Of a stretch of 10,521 nt of DNA, positions 1-6,446 are shown piece after piece. The stretch is from Thermodesulfobacteriota bacterium (GTDB lineage Bacteria; Desulfobacterota; DSM-4660; Desulfatiglandales; HGW-15): positions 1-10,521 of the forward strand of contig JALOPA010000018.1 of NCBI GenBank assembly GCA_025454125.1. The letters are read 5' to 3'. The position numbers and the translations under genes are program-made. Each line of letters starts with the position of its first letter. The stretch's first letter is position 1. Below the pieces are notes generated by a model, which made no database searches, was not told where the DNA came from, and saw only the letters and a program-made list of their open reading frames with translations.

Positions 1-507
1 GGTGAGACTCATGGCGGTGATCTGGCTCAGGGCTCCCATGGCGATGAAATCATAGAGAGGTTTCATATCCCGCAGAATTGCAGGGTGGCGTTCCGGGTGG
101 GTGATGATGGGGGTGATGCCCATAAGCCTAAGGCTGAAGATCTCTTTTTTGGCGCCGGAAGGGATGGTCTGGGCCGGCAGCTCCAGCAGGACGTACTTGC
201 CCGTGTTGTTGATCGTTCCCGCCTCCTCTTTCGTAATTTTATCCCCTAGCCCCGGGCACAGATGCACATCCGCTCCCACGCAGAGCCTGAGATCCGCTCC
301 GCGCTCTTTCAAAACTTGCTGGAGAGAGAGCACGTGTTCGGAGACGGAGTGAAGAGGATTGAGGTAAGTCCCGTCCAGGGTGTGAGGAGTCGCAACGATG
401 GTGCGAATGCCGTCTTCCAGGGCCAGCCTGGCCATATGAAGGCTTTCCTCGGCAGACCTGGACCCGTCATCGACGCCCGGGAGAATGTGGCAGTGGAGGT
501 CGATCAC
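1..507 (-). CDS. PHP-family tyrosine-protein phosphatase, CpsB/CapC/YwqE type (3' end outside window)
   Basis: Manganese-type PHP phosphatase expected to act in the cytoplasm and remove phosphate from the tyrosine cluster of the adjacent BY-kinase. 169 codons are visible; family members are usually about 240-260 residues, so the C-terminal part with the last metal ligands lies beyond position 1. Seen in the translation: the opening IDLHCHILPGVDDGS (family hallmark; ligands His5 and His7), ATPH with His42, LLELP with Glu109, THPER with His137, and GALSQITAMSLT near the edge. The position equivalent to the family's metal-bridging glutamate (about residue 80) is Asp80 in GADVH, a conservative change. 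The start is the GTG at 507-505, since the family begins exactly at M/V-I-D-x-H. It overlaps the kinase stop codon by 4 nt (GTGA), and there is no good Shine-Dalgarno, so translation is probably coupled. Family assignment is firm; the substrate is inferred from context. Confidence 0.93.
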   Translation of the reverse strand, partial: MIDLHCHILPGVDDGSRSAEESLHMARLALEDGIRTIVATPHTLDGTYLNPLHSVSEHVLSLQQVLKERGADLRLCVGADVHLCPGLGDKITKEEAGTINNTGKYVLLELPAQTIPSGAKKEIFSLRLMGITPIITHPERHPAILRDMKPLYDFIAMGALSQITAMSLT

Positions 508-2771
508 GAGGGTTGGAGCTCTTTGCTGTGGCTGCGCTTTTTCGTTTTGTGGACTTTCTTTTTTCTTTCGCCGTCCTCGCCGTAATAATAGTAGTAGTAC
601 TGGTAATAATAGTACCCGTCCCGGTCCATGTCCACGCCGTTCAACACAGCCCCCAGGATAGGACTGTTCACTCCCTTAAGCTGGCTCAGGCCGTTTTTCA
701 CGATCTCACGAGGCGTGTCGCCTGCGCGGATCACGAGCACGGTCCCGTCTACCAGCCTCCCTAGAACAACGGCATCGGTCACCGCGGTGATGGGCGGGGA
801 ATCTATGATGATCTTGGAGTAACTTTTTCGAAGGAACTCTATCAGCTTGGACATTTTGGGAGATCCCAGGATTTCGGAAGGATTCGGCGGGATAGGGCCG
901 CAGGGAATGATGTCCAGATTGGGCACCTGGGTCGTGATCAGCGCGTCCCGGAGCTCGCAGTTTCCTACGAGAATGCTGGACAGGCCTTTGTCACGAGGAT
1001 AGCCCAGGATCTTGTGGAGGGAAGGCTTGCGCATGTCGCAGTCCAGAAGGACGGTCTTGCCCCCCGCCTGGGCCATGCTGATGGCCAGGTTCAAGGCGGT
1101 GCTCGTCTTCCCTTCCTGAGGAGCGGCGCTGCTGATGAGCAAGACCTGTGGCTGCTTTTCGGCGGAAGAGAAGAGAATGCCGGTTCTGATTCCGCGGTAA
1201 GCCTCGCTTGCCGTGGACTTGGGCGAGTGAAGCGTGGCGAGCTCCGGTTTTTCCCTGGTCTCCGGGTTTCCGTTCATCACCATGGCCGGCACAGGTCCCA
1301 GGTAGGGCACGTGGAGATATCGCTGGATATCTTCAGGGAGCTTGATGGTGTTGTCCAGGTACTCGAAGAAGAAGGAGAGCCCCACCCCGCTGATCATTCC
1401 GAGAAGAACCGCGAGCAATATATTGAGGGCTTTCTTCGGTCTCACGGGCGTCTTGGGCACCTGGGCCCGGTCAATGATCCGAATGTTTCCTGTTCGCATG
1501 TCCTCAGTGAGAGAGGTTTCCTTGAAGCGCTTGATGAGGAGCTCATACATCTGCTTGGCGCTTTCCGCTTCCCTTTGAAGCACAGTGTACTCGATGGCTT
1601 TTTGGTTCAGGTCCAGGGATTCTCTCTTCTGTTTTTCGAGGGAAGCCTTGAGGGACTTCTCCCGCGCCTCTGCAACCTTGTATTCGCTGCGCAGGGAATT
1701 GATGACCCGGGTGATCTCCTGTCCTTTGCGCTTCTGGAGGGTCTTGAGCTCCGACTCGATGGCCTGCATCTGGGGATGCTGCTCCCCGTACTTCTTGGAG
1801 AGCTCGGACATGCGCTTGTAGAGATCCACCTCCATGGCCTTGATCTGTCGGATCAGATCGTTGTTGAGGACCTCGGGGATAGAGTCCAGCATGTCCGGGG
1901 CGCCGGAAAGGGCTGCGGCCTGCTGGTACCGCGTCTCCGCCTCGACCCTCTTGGACTCCGCTTCCACGACCTGGGTGTTGAGCTGGGCCAGTTTCTGAGC
2001 GGTCACTTTTTCCACGTCGCTTGAAAAATCCGTGATGATGTCGTGCTTTTCCTTGTACTTGAGAAGGGCTTGCTCCGCCTTTTCCACCTTTTTGCGCTCT
2101 TCTTCGATGCGGCTGTGAAGCCACTTGACCGCATCCTGCACGGCCCTGAGCTTGGTGTCGAGATTCTGGTCAATGAAGGCGGCGGCAAGGGAGTTGGCGA
2201 TCTTTGCCGCAAGGGCCGGGTCCGTGGCTTCAAAGCTGATGTCCACAAGCCGGCTGTTGCGAATGGGAGTCACCTCGATTCTGTTGATAAATGCGGACAC
2301 CAGCTTGTTATCCACTTCCTCCTGCTCCGGCCCTTCGGAGGAAGGTTTCTCGGTTCTAAAGAGGGAAAAGACGCTGTTCTTCAAAGAGGTGAACGCCTGG
2401 GAAATGGATCTCGTGATGTTGGAAATCAGGTCGTCCTTGGGCTTGGGGGAGAACTCCTCGTTCTGGTCCAGGCGCAACCTGCGAACGACTTCCGCTGCCA
2501 CGCTGCGGCTTTCAATGATCTTGTACTGCGTCTGGTAGTAGTCGGTTCCCGAGGCGTCCACGGCCATGACTTCCTGGATGGACACCACATTGGGGTTTTC
2601 CTTGTCGATGATGAGGCGGGTGGTGGCCTTGTAAATGGGGGTGGCGGTGAAGGCATGGATCATCACGGTGATCACGGTCACGGCGAAGACCGTAATGATC
2701 GTCCATTTCCTCTTAAGGACAACCCGCAGGTAGTCTCGAAGGTCGATGCGATCCTGTGTGTTTTCTTCCAT
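504..2771 (-). CDS. Polysaccharide co-polymerase with C-terminal BY-kinase (Wzc/GumC family)
   Basis: Inner-membrane protein of 755 residues that controls polysaccharide chain length and export and autophosphorylates on tyrosine. Residues 8-45 contain the first cytoplasmic stretch and TM1 (about 23-43) of the Wzz domain. A long, charged coiled-coil periplasmic region follows (about 205-425). The PVRPKKALN motif (442-450) precedes TM2 (about 450-470). The cytoplasmic kinase has the oligomerisation motif EAYRGIRTGI (523-532), Walker A APQEGKTST (Lys555), Walker A' LLDCDMRKP (Asp577, Asp579), PPNPSEILG (628-636) and Walker B KIIIDSPP (Asp657). The tyrosine cluster covers 720-730 with ten Tyr in eleven residues. 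Unusually, the chain continues for 25 residues with a Lys/Arg-rich tail (RKKKVHKTKKR, 736-746). The start ATG overlaps the stop of the OPX gene (TGATG), and the stop overlaps the phosphatase start. Length and domain order are normal for a fused PCP-2a/BY-kinase. Confidence 0.96.
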   Translation of the reverse strand: MEENTQDRIDLRDYLRVVLKRKWTIITVFAVTVITVMIHAFTATPIYKATTRLIIDKENPNVVSIQEVMAVDASGTDYYQTQYKIIESRSVAAEVVRRLRLDQNEEFSPKPKDDLISNITRSISQAFTSLKNSVFSLFRTEKPSSEGPEQEEVDNKLVSAFINRIEVTPIRNSRLVDISFEATDPALAAKIANSLAAAFIDQNLDTKLRAVQDAVKWLHSRIEEERKKVEKAEQALLKYKEKHDIITDFSSDVEKVTAQKLAQLNTQVVEAESKRVEAETRYQQAAALSGAPDMLDSIPEVLNNDLIRQIKAMEVDLYKRMSELSKKYGEQHPQMQAIESELKTLQKRKGQEITRVINSLRSEYKVAEAREKSLKASLEKQKRESLDLNQKAIEYTVLQREAESAKQMYELLIKRFKETSLTEDMRTGNIRIIDRAQVPKTPVRPKKALNILLAVLLGMISGVGLSFFFEYLDNTIKLPEDIQRYLHVPYLGPVPAMVMNGNPETREKPELATLHSPKSTASEAYRGIRTGILFSSAEKQPQVLLISSAAPQEGKTSTALNLAISMAQAGGKTVLLDCDMRKPSLHKILGYPRDKGLSSILVGNCELRDALITTQVPNLDIIPCGPIPPNPSEILGSPKMSKLIEFLRKSYSKIIIDSPPITAVTDAVVLGRLVDGTVLVIRAGDTPREIVKNGLSQLKGVNSPILGAVLNGVDMDRDGYYYYQYYYYYYGEDGERKKKVHKTKKRSHSKELQPS

Positions 2772-3829
2772 CAGAAAAAGCTCTCGGGAACGAAGATGAT
2801 GTCGTTGGGCTGTATCACCACGTCCTGGATCTTCTTGCCCGCGTCCGTGATGGCATCTACCCGGATTTCGATGATCTTTTCAATTCCCGCTTCCACCCGG
2901 ATGATGCGGGTCTTGTTCCTTGCGGCGATGGGGGTGAACCCGCCGGCCATGCTGATCGCTTCCACAAGGGTGATTTCACGGTCTCTGATGGGGTGGGAGC
3001 CAGGCTCCTTGACCTGGCCGATGATGTAGAAATGCTCGGCCGGAGGAACGTAAAGCACGTCCTTGTCAAAGAGAAAAATGTTCGAGATCTGGTCTTTTCC
3101 TTTGAGAAGGCTCATAAGCTCGAAATTGATCACGATCTTCCGCTCGTTGGCGGTGTTGGGGTTCTCCGTGCGAATGATCATCCCCTTTTTTCCCGTTTTC
3201 TCAAACTCCAGCCCCCCGGCCCTGGAGATAGCGTCCAGAACCCTTTCCTGCGCCTGGAGCGAGTAGCTGGCCGGATTTTTAACGGATCCGAGGACCAGGT
3301 ATTTCTTGCTCTTGTAATCGGTGACCATCACGGAAACATGCGCATCGAGCAGGTACTTCCCTTCCGCCAGTTTCAGGGAAATCAGTTTTTCGATTTCCGC
3401 TGTGGTCAAGCCGTCCACCTTGACGCGTCCGATGAGTGGGAAGGAGAGGTGCCCGTCGGCGGACACGCGCACCGCCTCCCGGGACAGATCCTTCTCTTCG
3501 TACACGGTGATGCTGAGGACATCATAGCCGCCCACTTTATAGTCCTGTCCTGCCTGGCCGATGATCTCAGGGTGCTTCTTGAGATACTCGGTGATGTTGT
3601 AATGGGGGGTTTCCTCCAGGAGGGCCGCGATACTCTGGTCAAGGTTTTCCTGGCCTCTGCTCTTCCTGATTTCCTCGAGCTTGGCGCGGTCTTCGGCCTT
3701 GAGCGTGCCGAGCTGGCTGGTTTGAAGCGACGTGACCTTCACCACCTCATCGGAAGAACTTACGCACCCGCCGAAAAAAAGGCAAAGGGCAAAGAAGAAG
3801 GTCATGCTGAGGGAAAAGCAGAATTTCAT
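2771..3829 (-). CDS. Polysaccharide export (OPX, Wza-type) lipoprotein
   Basis: Outer-membrane-linked export protein of 352 residues that should form the periplasmic conduit between the co-polymerase and the cell surface. Seen: a lipoprotein signal peptide (hydrophobic 4-19, lipobox-like LFFGGC with Cys22). A poly-export domain covers about 95-170 (DYKVGGYDVLSITVY, then LSFPLIGRVKVDGLT). A first SLBB domain lies at about 176-225 (YLVLGSVKNPASYSL, LDAISRAGGL) and a second at about 265-312 (FYIIGQVKEPGSHP, LVEAISMAGGF). The chain ends at NDIIFVPESFF, right after the second SLBB region. The C-terminal amphipathic helix that makes the outer-membrane pore in E. coli Wza is missing. The ATG at 3829 is chosen over an upstream TTG at 3835 because it sits 7 nt from an AAAGGA ribosome site and directly opens the signal peptide. 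It is first in a three-gene overlapping set with the kinase and phosphatase. Confidence 0.95.
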   Translation of the reverse strand: MKFCFSLSMTFFFALCLFFGGCVSSSDEVVKVTSLQTSQLGTLKAEDRAKLEEIRKSRGQENLDQSIAALLEETPHYNITEYLKKHPEIIGQAGQDYKVGGYDVLSITVYEEKDLSREAVRVSADGHLSFPLIGRVKVDGLTTAEIEKLISLKLAEGKYLLDAHVSVMVTDYKSKKYLVLGSVKNPASYSLQAQERVLDAISRAGGLEFEKTGKKGMIIRTENPNTANERKIVINFELMSLLKGKDQISNIFLFDKDVLYVPPAEHFYIIGQVKEPGSHPIRDREITLVEAISMAGGFTPIAARNKTRIIRVEAGIEKIIEIRVDAITDAGKKIQDVVIQPNDIIFVPESFF

Positions 3830-3836
3830 GAGCAAA

Positions 3837-3842
3837 TCCTTT
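3837..3842 (-). promoter_or_regulatory. Ribosome binding site of the OPX gene
   Basis: Read on the minus strand, AAAGGA lies 7 nt before the ATG at 3829-3827. This decides the start in favour of MKFCFS rather than the TTG codon two codons upstream. Confidence 0.7.
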
Positions 3843-3910
3843 ACGTAGACTATTTTTTAATATCCTCTGTCAAATTTCAAGAGCAATCTCCTGCGCGGAA
3901 AGGGCTGAAC
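3843..3910 (-). promoter_or_regulatory. Leader between the terminator and the OPX gene; likely promoter region, not resolved
   Basis: After the hairpin the minus strand becomes AT-rich towards the OPX gene: TTGAAA and TTGACA overlap at about 3866-3877, followed by GGATATTAAAAAATAG. These are sigma-70-like pieces, but no -35/-10 pair with 16-18 nt spacing is convincing. A promoter is inferred because a terminator-like hairpin stands directly upstream. Confidence 0.3.
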
Positions 3911-3934
3911 AAAAAAGGGGTCTGCGACCCCTTT
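3911..3934 (-). terminator. Candidate intrinsic terminator after the beta-barrel gene (possible REP-like palindrome)
   Basis: On the minus strand the sequence reads AAAGGGGTC, a GCA loop, GACCCCTTT and then more T residues. This is a perfect 9-bp stem with a six-T tail ending at 3911. It starts 66 bases after the stop codon of the beta-barrel gene and lies about 80 bases before the OPX gene, so it would end the FecR/barrel transcript and leave the OPX-kinase-phosphatase set needing its own promoter. The GGGGTC/GACCCC core also resembles dispersed REP-type palindromes, so it may be a repeat acting as a terminator. Confidence 0.72.
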
Positions 3935-3999
3935 CCTGCCATTCCCGATACCACAAGTTCCGCCACCCGGAGAAGTTCCGATGATGCGAACTCCTCGGA

Positions 4000-5241
4000 T
4001 CAATAGGCGGCCCTGAGGGAGATGATGAAGCGGTTGTCCTTGTAATCATCCTCCGGGTAATTGGAGTCCTGCTTGAGGTAAGTGTAAGCGAGCCCCGCAA
4101 TCAGCCAGTCCTGAACTTTATAGGAAACGCCTAGGCTTCCAAGGTAGTTGTCCGCTTCCTTGGTGGGGTCGGTAGGCGCGTTGTATTCATAGAGGGCGTA
4201 ACCCGCCTCCGCCGTCAGGGTGAAGCGGGTCAGGAACACCTGAGCCACCCCAAGCTTGATGCCTGTGTCCGTGTAGTACTGGTACGTGTTCGATCCCGTG
4301 TCCCTGAGAGCCCTGATCAGGGAAAGAGAAAAAGTCGTTGTGGAGGTCGCGAAATAGTTGACCCGCGTCGCGGCAACCCATGTGTCACGGTCGTCATAGC
4401 GGTTCCCCAGGGAGTCGAACTCGTTGTCGTGGTTCCTCCACTCGTATCCGAAGTTCAGTTCGCCTGAGAACTTCGCGCCCGAATCCCAGACAAGACCCGT
4501 GCTCACCCGGTTGAAGTCGAAATCCGCGTCATTCTGGTCCGTCACCCCGGAGCCGTCAGGATGGGAGAAATAGTCTCGGTACCCGTAGTGATAACGAATG
4601 AATCCCCAGGTCTTGGAGGCCACGTGCATCTGAAGCCCAGCACCGAACTGATTCATGGTGCAGTCCTGGGAGAAATCACTTTCCAGGTCATAGTCCTGCT
4701 TGTAATAGTCGTAGTAGAGAAAGGCCCTGAACTGGTTGCCGAAATTGTACCCGACCTTCGTGTTGAAGTCGTCATACCACCGCTTGGTCTGTGGAACACC
4801 GAGGCCGAACTGGTTGTCGGCGCCGTAGGGGTCGGCGGCATCGACCCAGACGTTCTTGAGCCCGAAGAGGAGCCCCCCCGGAGCCTGATAGTCGAAATCG
4901 AACAACACCTTATGGTTCTTCCAGTCGTTCTGATCGAAGTCCGCGTAATAGGCATAGTCGCCCAGATACCCTGCCCGCACGTACCCCCGGCCCTCCAGGG
5001 TGTAATCCAGCATCAGTCCCGGCATGACGTGGAAGATCCAGTCGGAATCGATCTTTTCGTTGGTGTCGTTGATCCCGCTGGCCAGGTAAATGTTGTCGTC
5101 ATAGACCTCTTCAAGGGTTAAGGAGGGAATGACCTTGAGGTTCCCAACGGAGATCCTCCCGCCCTGCTGGGCAGACAGGCTTGGCGGCAAAAACAGCATG
5201 AGACTCAGAACCGCACAAACAAGAACTAAACCTCTTCTCAT
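4000..5241 (-). CDS. Outer-membrane beta-barrel protein, BBP2-like, in an exopolysaccharide locus
   Basis: Predicted outer-membrane protein of 413 residues. It has a Sec signal peptide (MRRGLVLVCAV, cleavage near SLSA-QQ, residues 21-25). The mature part starts with IPSLTLEEVYDDNIYLAS and then DWIFHVMPGLMLDY, a pattern typical of the putative beta-barrel porin 2 family. The rest alternates aromatic and polar residues in amphipathic strands separated by short Asp/Asn-rich loops; by eye about 16-18 strands. It ends FIISLRAAY, with a terminal aromatic residue as in Bam substrates. The start is the ATG at 5241, which has AAGGAG 7 nt upstream and opens the signal peptide; an in-frame extension to 5295 is rejected. 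It lies 54 nt after the FecR-domain gene, probably in the same transcript, and is followed by a terminator-like hairpin. From its position next to an OPX protein that lacks a membrane helix, a polymer secretion pore is the best guess. A structural or scaffold barrel is possible. Confidence 0.85.
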   Translation of the reverse strand: MRRGLVLVCAVLSLMLFLPPSLSAQQGGRISVGNLKVIPSLTLEEVYDDNIYLASGINDTNEKIDSDWIFHVMPGLMLDYTLEGRGYVRAGYLGDYAYYADFDQNDWKNHKVLFDFDYQAPGGLLFGLKNVWVDAADPYGADNQFGLGVPQTKRWYDDFNTKVGYNFGNQFRAFLYYDYYKQDYDLESDFSQDCTMNQFGAGLQMHVASKTWGFIRYHYGYRDYFSHPDGSGVTDQNDADFDFNRVSTGLVWDSGAKFSGELNFGYEWRNHDNEFDSLGNRYDDRDTWVAATRVNYFATSTTTFSLSLIRALRDTGSNTYQYYTDTGIKLGVAQVFLTRFTLTAEAGYALYEYNAPTDPTKEADNYLGSLGVSYKVQDWLIAGLAYTYLKQDSNYPEDDYKDNRFIISLRAAY

Positions 5242-5248
5242 CTCGAAG

Positions 5249-5254
5249 CTCCTT
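5249..5254 (-). promoter_or_regulatory. Ribosome binding site of the beta-barrel gene
   Basis: AAGGAG on the minus strand, 7 nt before the ATG at 5241-5239. It fixes the start at MRRGLV, giving a clean signal peptide. Confidence 0.8.
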
Positions 5255-5295
5255 TTAAGCGCAAAAGGAAATGGTGTTCCGACGATGCCAGCCAC

Positions 5296-6318
5296 TTAAA
5301 ACGCTGAAGTGGTCGGGCTCGCCGCTGATGATGTCGTCGTTGTTGTAACCGTCGTTGTCGTCGTTGTCGGAATGGAAACGGTTGTCGTCGTCGGCGCCTG
5401 CGTTGTGGTCGTGGTGTCCGCAGCGCTGGTCGTCGTTTCCGCCACCGAAGTGGTGGTCGGGGCAGCGGAAGTGGTTGTGGGACCCACCGTGGTTGTTGTT
5501 TGAGTCAGGGTGTTCAGTTGATTCTGGGCCTCTGCCAGGTTCTGATTCACCTGGGTGAGGACGTTGTTCAAGGCCTCTCTTGCGGCCTCCGGGAGGTTCG
5601 GGTTGGCCAGGATCGCCTGGAGAGAGGTTTTCACGGCGTCGAGCACGGCCACCTTGGCTCCTGCCTTATCAATGGGCGCGCCTGTCTTGTTGGCCTGTTC
5701 CGCTTTGTTGTAGGCGTCGTTCAACTTGTTGTAGACCGCATTCTGACCTGCGGCCTGCTGCGCATTGGCCTGAAGGTTCCTGAAAAACTCCTCCGTCACT
5801 CTCTGCACGCTGCCTGAAAGGTCGGATCCCCCTTCGATCTGCCGGACATAGGTCATGACATTGTTGAAACCGAAATCCACTGCAGATCCGCGCAAACCGC
5901 AAACGGCCGTTGGGCTCTGGAGGACGTTTTTCCTGGCGGAGGCGCCGGATTTGAACCAGAGGTTCCCGACCTGGCAGGTGATGCGACGAACGAGATCTTT
6001 GGTTTTGAAAAGGAACCACCCGCGCTGTTCCTCGGCTTCCTGGATCACGGTGCTGGTGAAAGGCCGGACGGTCATGAGAGCCCCGTCGTTGAAGGTGATT
6101 TGGGCTTCGCCGTTCTTGGTCTGAACCGCATCGCCTTGGTTGATGGGGTGTCCCGCGCTCGTTACTGTGGAAATCTGGTCCCCTGTCACGACCAGCACTT
6201 CACCGGTAAACTGGGAGACTTTTGCAATGGGTGCTGCGGCGCCGCTCGGAGGGAAAAGGATAAAGATTCCGAGCAACAAAGGCATGAGGAGCAAGCCGGT
6301 TCGTGGTCGATAAGACAT
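5296..6318 (-). CDS. FecR-domain periplasmic protein with threonine-rich C-terminal tail
   Basis: 340 residues. Signal peptide at 1-29 (hydrophobic 9-22, PPSGAAA-PI). FecR domain at about 34-155: FTGEVLVVTGD, QGDAVQTKNGEAQITFNDGALMTV split by one residue run, WFLFKT, and the SPTAVCGLRGSAVDFG signature (135-150). Two cysteines, Cys115 and Cys140, frame the last part of this domain and could form a disulphide. A helical Gln/Asn/Ala-rich segment follows (about 165-270; QANAQQAAGQN, LTQVNQNLAEAQNQ). The last 70 residues contain 36 threonines in TTTT, APTTT and SIPTTT blocks, ending in SAF. In the family FecR domains bind ligands or partner proteins; here no TM anti-sigma helix is present, so a sigma regulator role is unlikely. 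It precedes the beta-barrel gene by 54 nt and has its own candidate promoter. Start: ATG at 6318 with a strong AAGGAGGA; the longer frame to 6411 runs into the promoter. Confidence 0.88.
   Translation of the reverse strand: MSYRPRTGLLLMPLLLGIFILFPPSGAAAPIAKVSQFTGEVLVVTGDQISTVTSAGHPINQGDAVQTKNGEAQITFNDGALMTVRPFTSTVIQEAEEQRGWFLFKTKDLVRRITCQVGNLWFKSGASARKNVLQSPTAVCGLRGSAVDFGFNNVMTYVRQIEGGSDLSGSVQRVTEEFFRNLQANAQQAAGQNAVYNKLNDAYNKAEQANKTGAPIDKAGAKVAVLDAVKTSLQAILANPNLPEAAREALNNVLTQVNQNLAEAQNQLNTLTQTTTTVGPTTTSAAPTTTSVAETTTSAADTTTTTQAPTTTTVSIPTTTTTTVTTTTTSSAASPTTSAF
5305..5515. repeat. Low-complexity threonine-coding tract
   Basis: Degenerate trinucleotide-like sequence (GTC/GTT/GTG mixtures on the plus strand) that encodes the Thr-rich tail of the FecR-domain protein. 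Codons ACA, ACG and ACC are mixed and no long pure unit remains, so the composition appears to be kept for the protein rather than being a slippage tract. Confidence 0.8.
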
Positions 6319-6322
6319 AAAA

Positions 6323-6330
6323 TCCTCCTT
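6323..6330 (-). promoter_or_regulatory. Strong ribosome binding site of the FecR-domain gene
   Basis: AAGGAGGA on the minus strand, 4 nt before the ATG at 6318-6316. It is the best Shine-Dalgarno in the window and decides the start at MSYRPR. Confidence 0.85.
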
Positions 6331-6379
6331 GAAACGCACAGAGTTGAGCCCAGCAGAAGGACATGGGGACAGACTTTCA

Positions 6380-6406
6380 AAATAATATACGGTTTGTATA
6401 TTATTT
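6380..6406. promoter_or_regulatory. Perfect palindrome in the promoter spacer, candidate operator
   Basis: AAATAATATAC, loop GGTTT, GTATATTATTT: two perfect 11-nt arms separated by 5 nt. It lies between and over the proposed -35 and -10 elements, the classic place for a dimeric repressor or regulator site. No T-tract follows on either strand and the stem is AT-only except for one G-C pair, which argues against a terminator. Confidence 0.55.
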
Positions 6407-6421
6407 CTCAACTAATGTCAA
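6384..6421 (-). promoter_or_regulatory. Candidate sigma-70-type promoter(s) for the FecR/beta-barrel unit
   Basis: Two overlapping possibilities are visible on the minus strand. One is TTGAGA (6411-6406), 16 nt, TATATT (6389-6384). The other is a perfect -35 TTGACA (6421-6416), 15 nt, TATACA (6400-6395). Transcription would start around 6376-6388, giving a leader of about 60-70 nt before the ATG at 6318. The region is a sharp AT-rich island between GC-rich genes. Assignment is by consensus only. Confidence 0.5.
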
Positions 6422-6446
6422 TCGATTTCTCTAAAAATCTAATAGG

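Noticed and set aside
1014..4006. Long plus-strand open frames (for example 1014-2024, 2043-3029, 2756-4006)
   Set aside because: They are antisense to clearly recognisable genes, have low-complexity His/Leu/Gly-rich translations with no domain, and result from GC-rich codon use on the minus strand.
5242..5295. N-terminal extension of the beta-barrel gene up to 5295
   Set aside because: The extra residues would precede a normal signal peptide, and the AAGGAG site 7 nt before 5241 favours the shorter form.
5305..5515. Possible phase-variable slippage tract in the threonine-coding region
   Set aside because: The codons are mixed (ACA, ACG, ACC) and no long identical unit exists, so slippage is unlikely.
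6380..6406. Palindrome as a terminator of the Ig-like gene
   Set aside because: The stem is nearly all A-T, no T-tract follows it as a tail, and it coincides with -35/-10 elements.
6319..6411. N-terminal extension of the FecR-domain gene up to 6411
   Set aside because: It starts inside the proposed promoter palindrome and lacks a ribosome site; the ATG at 6318 has AAGGAGGA and opens a signal peptide.
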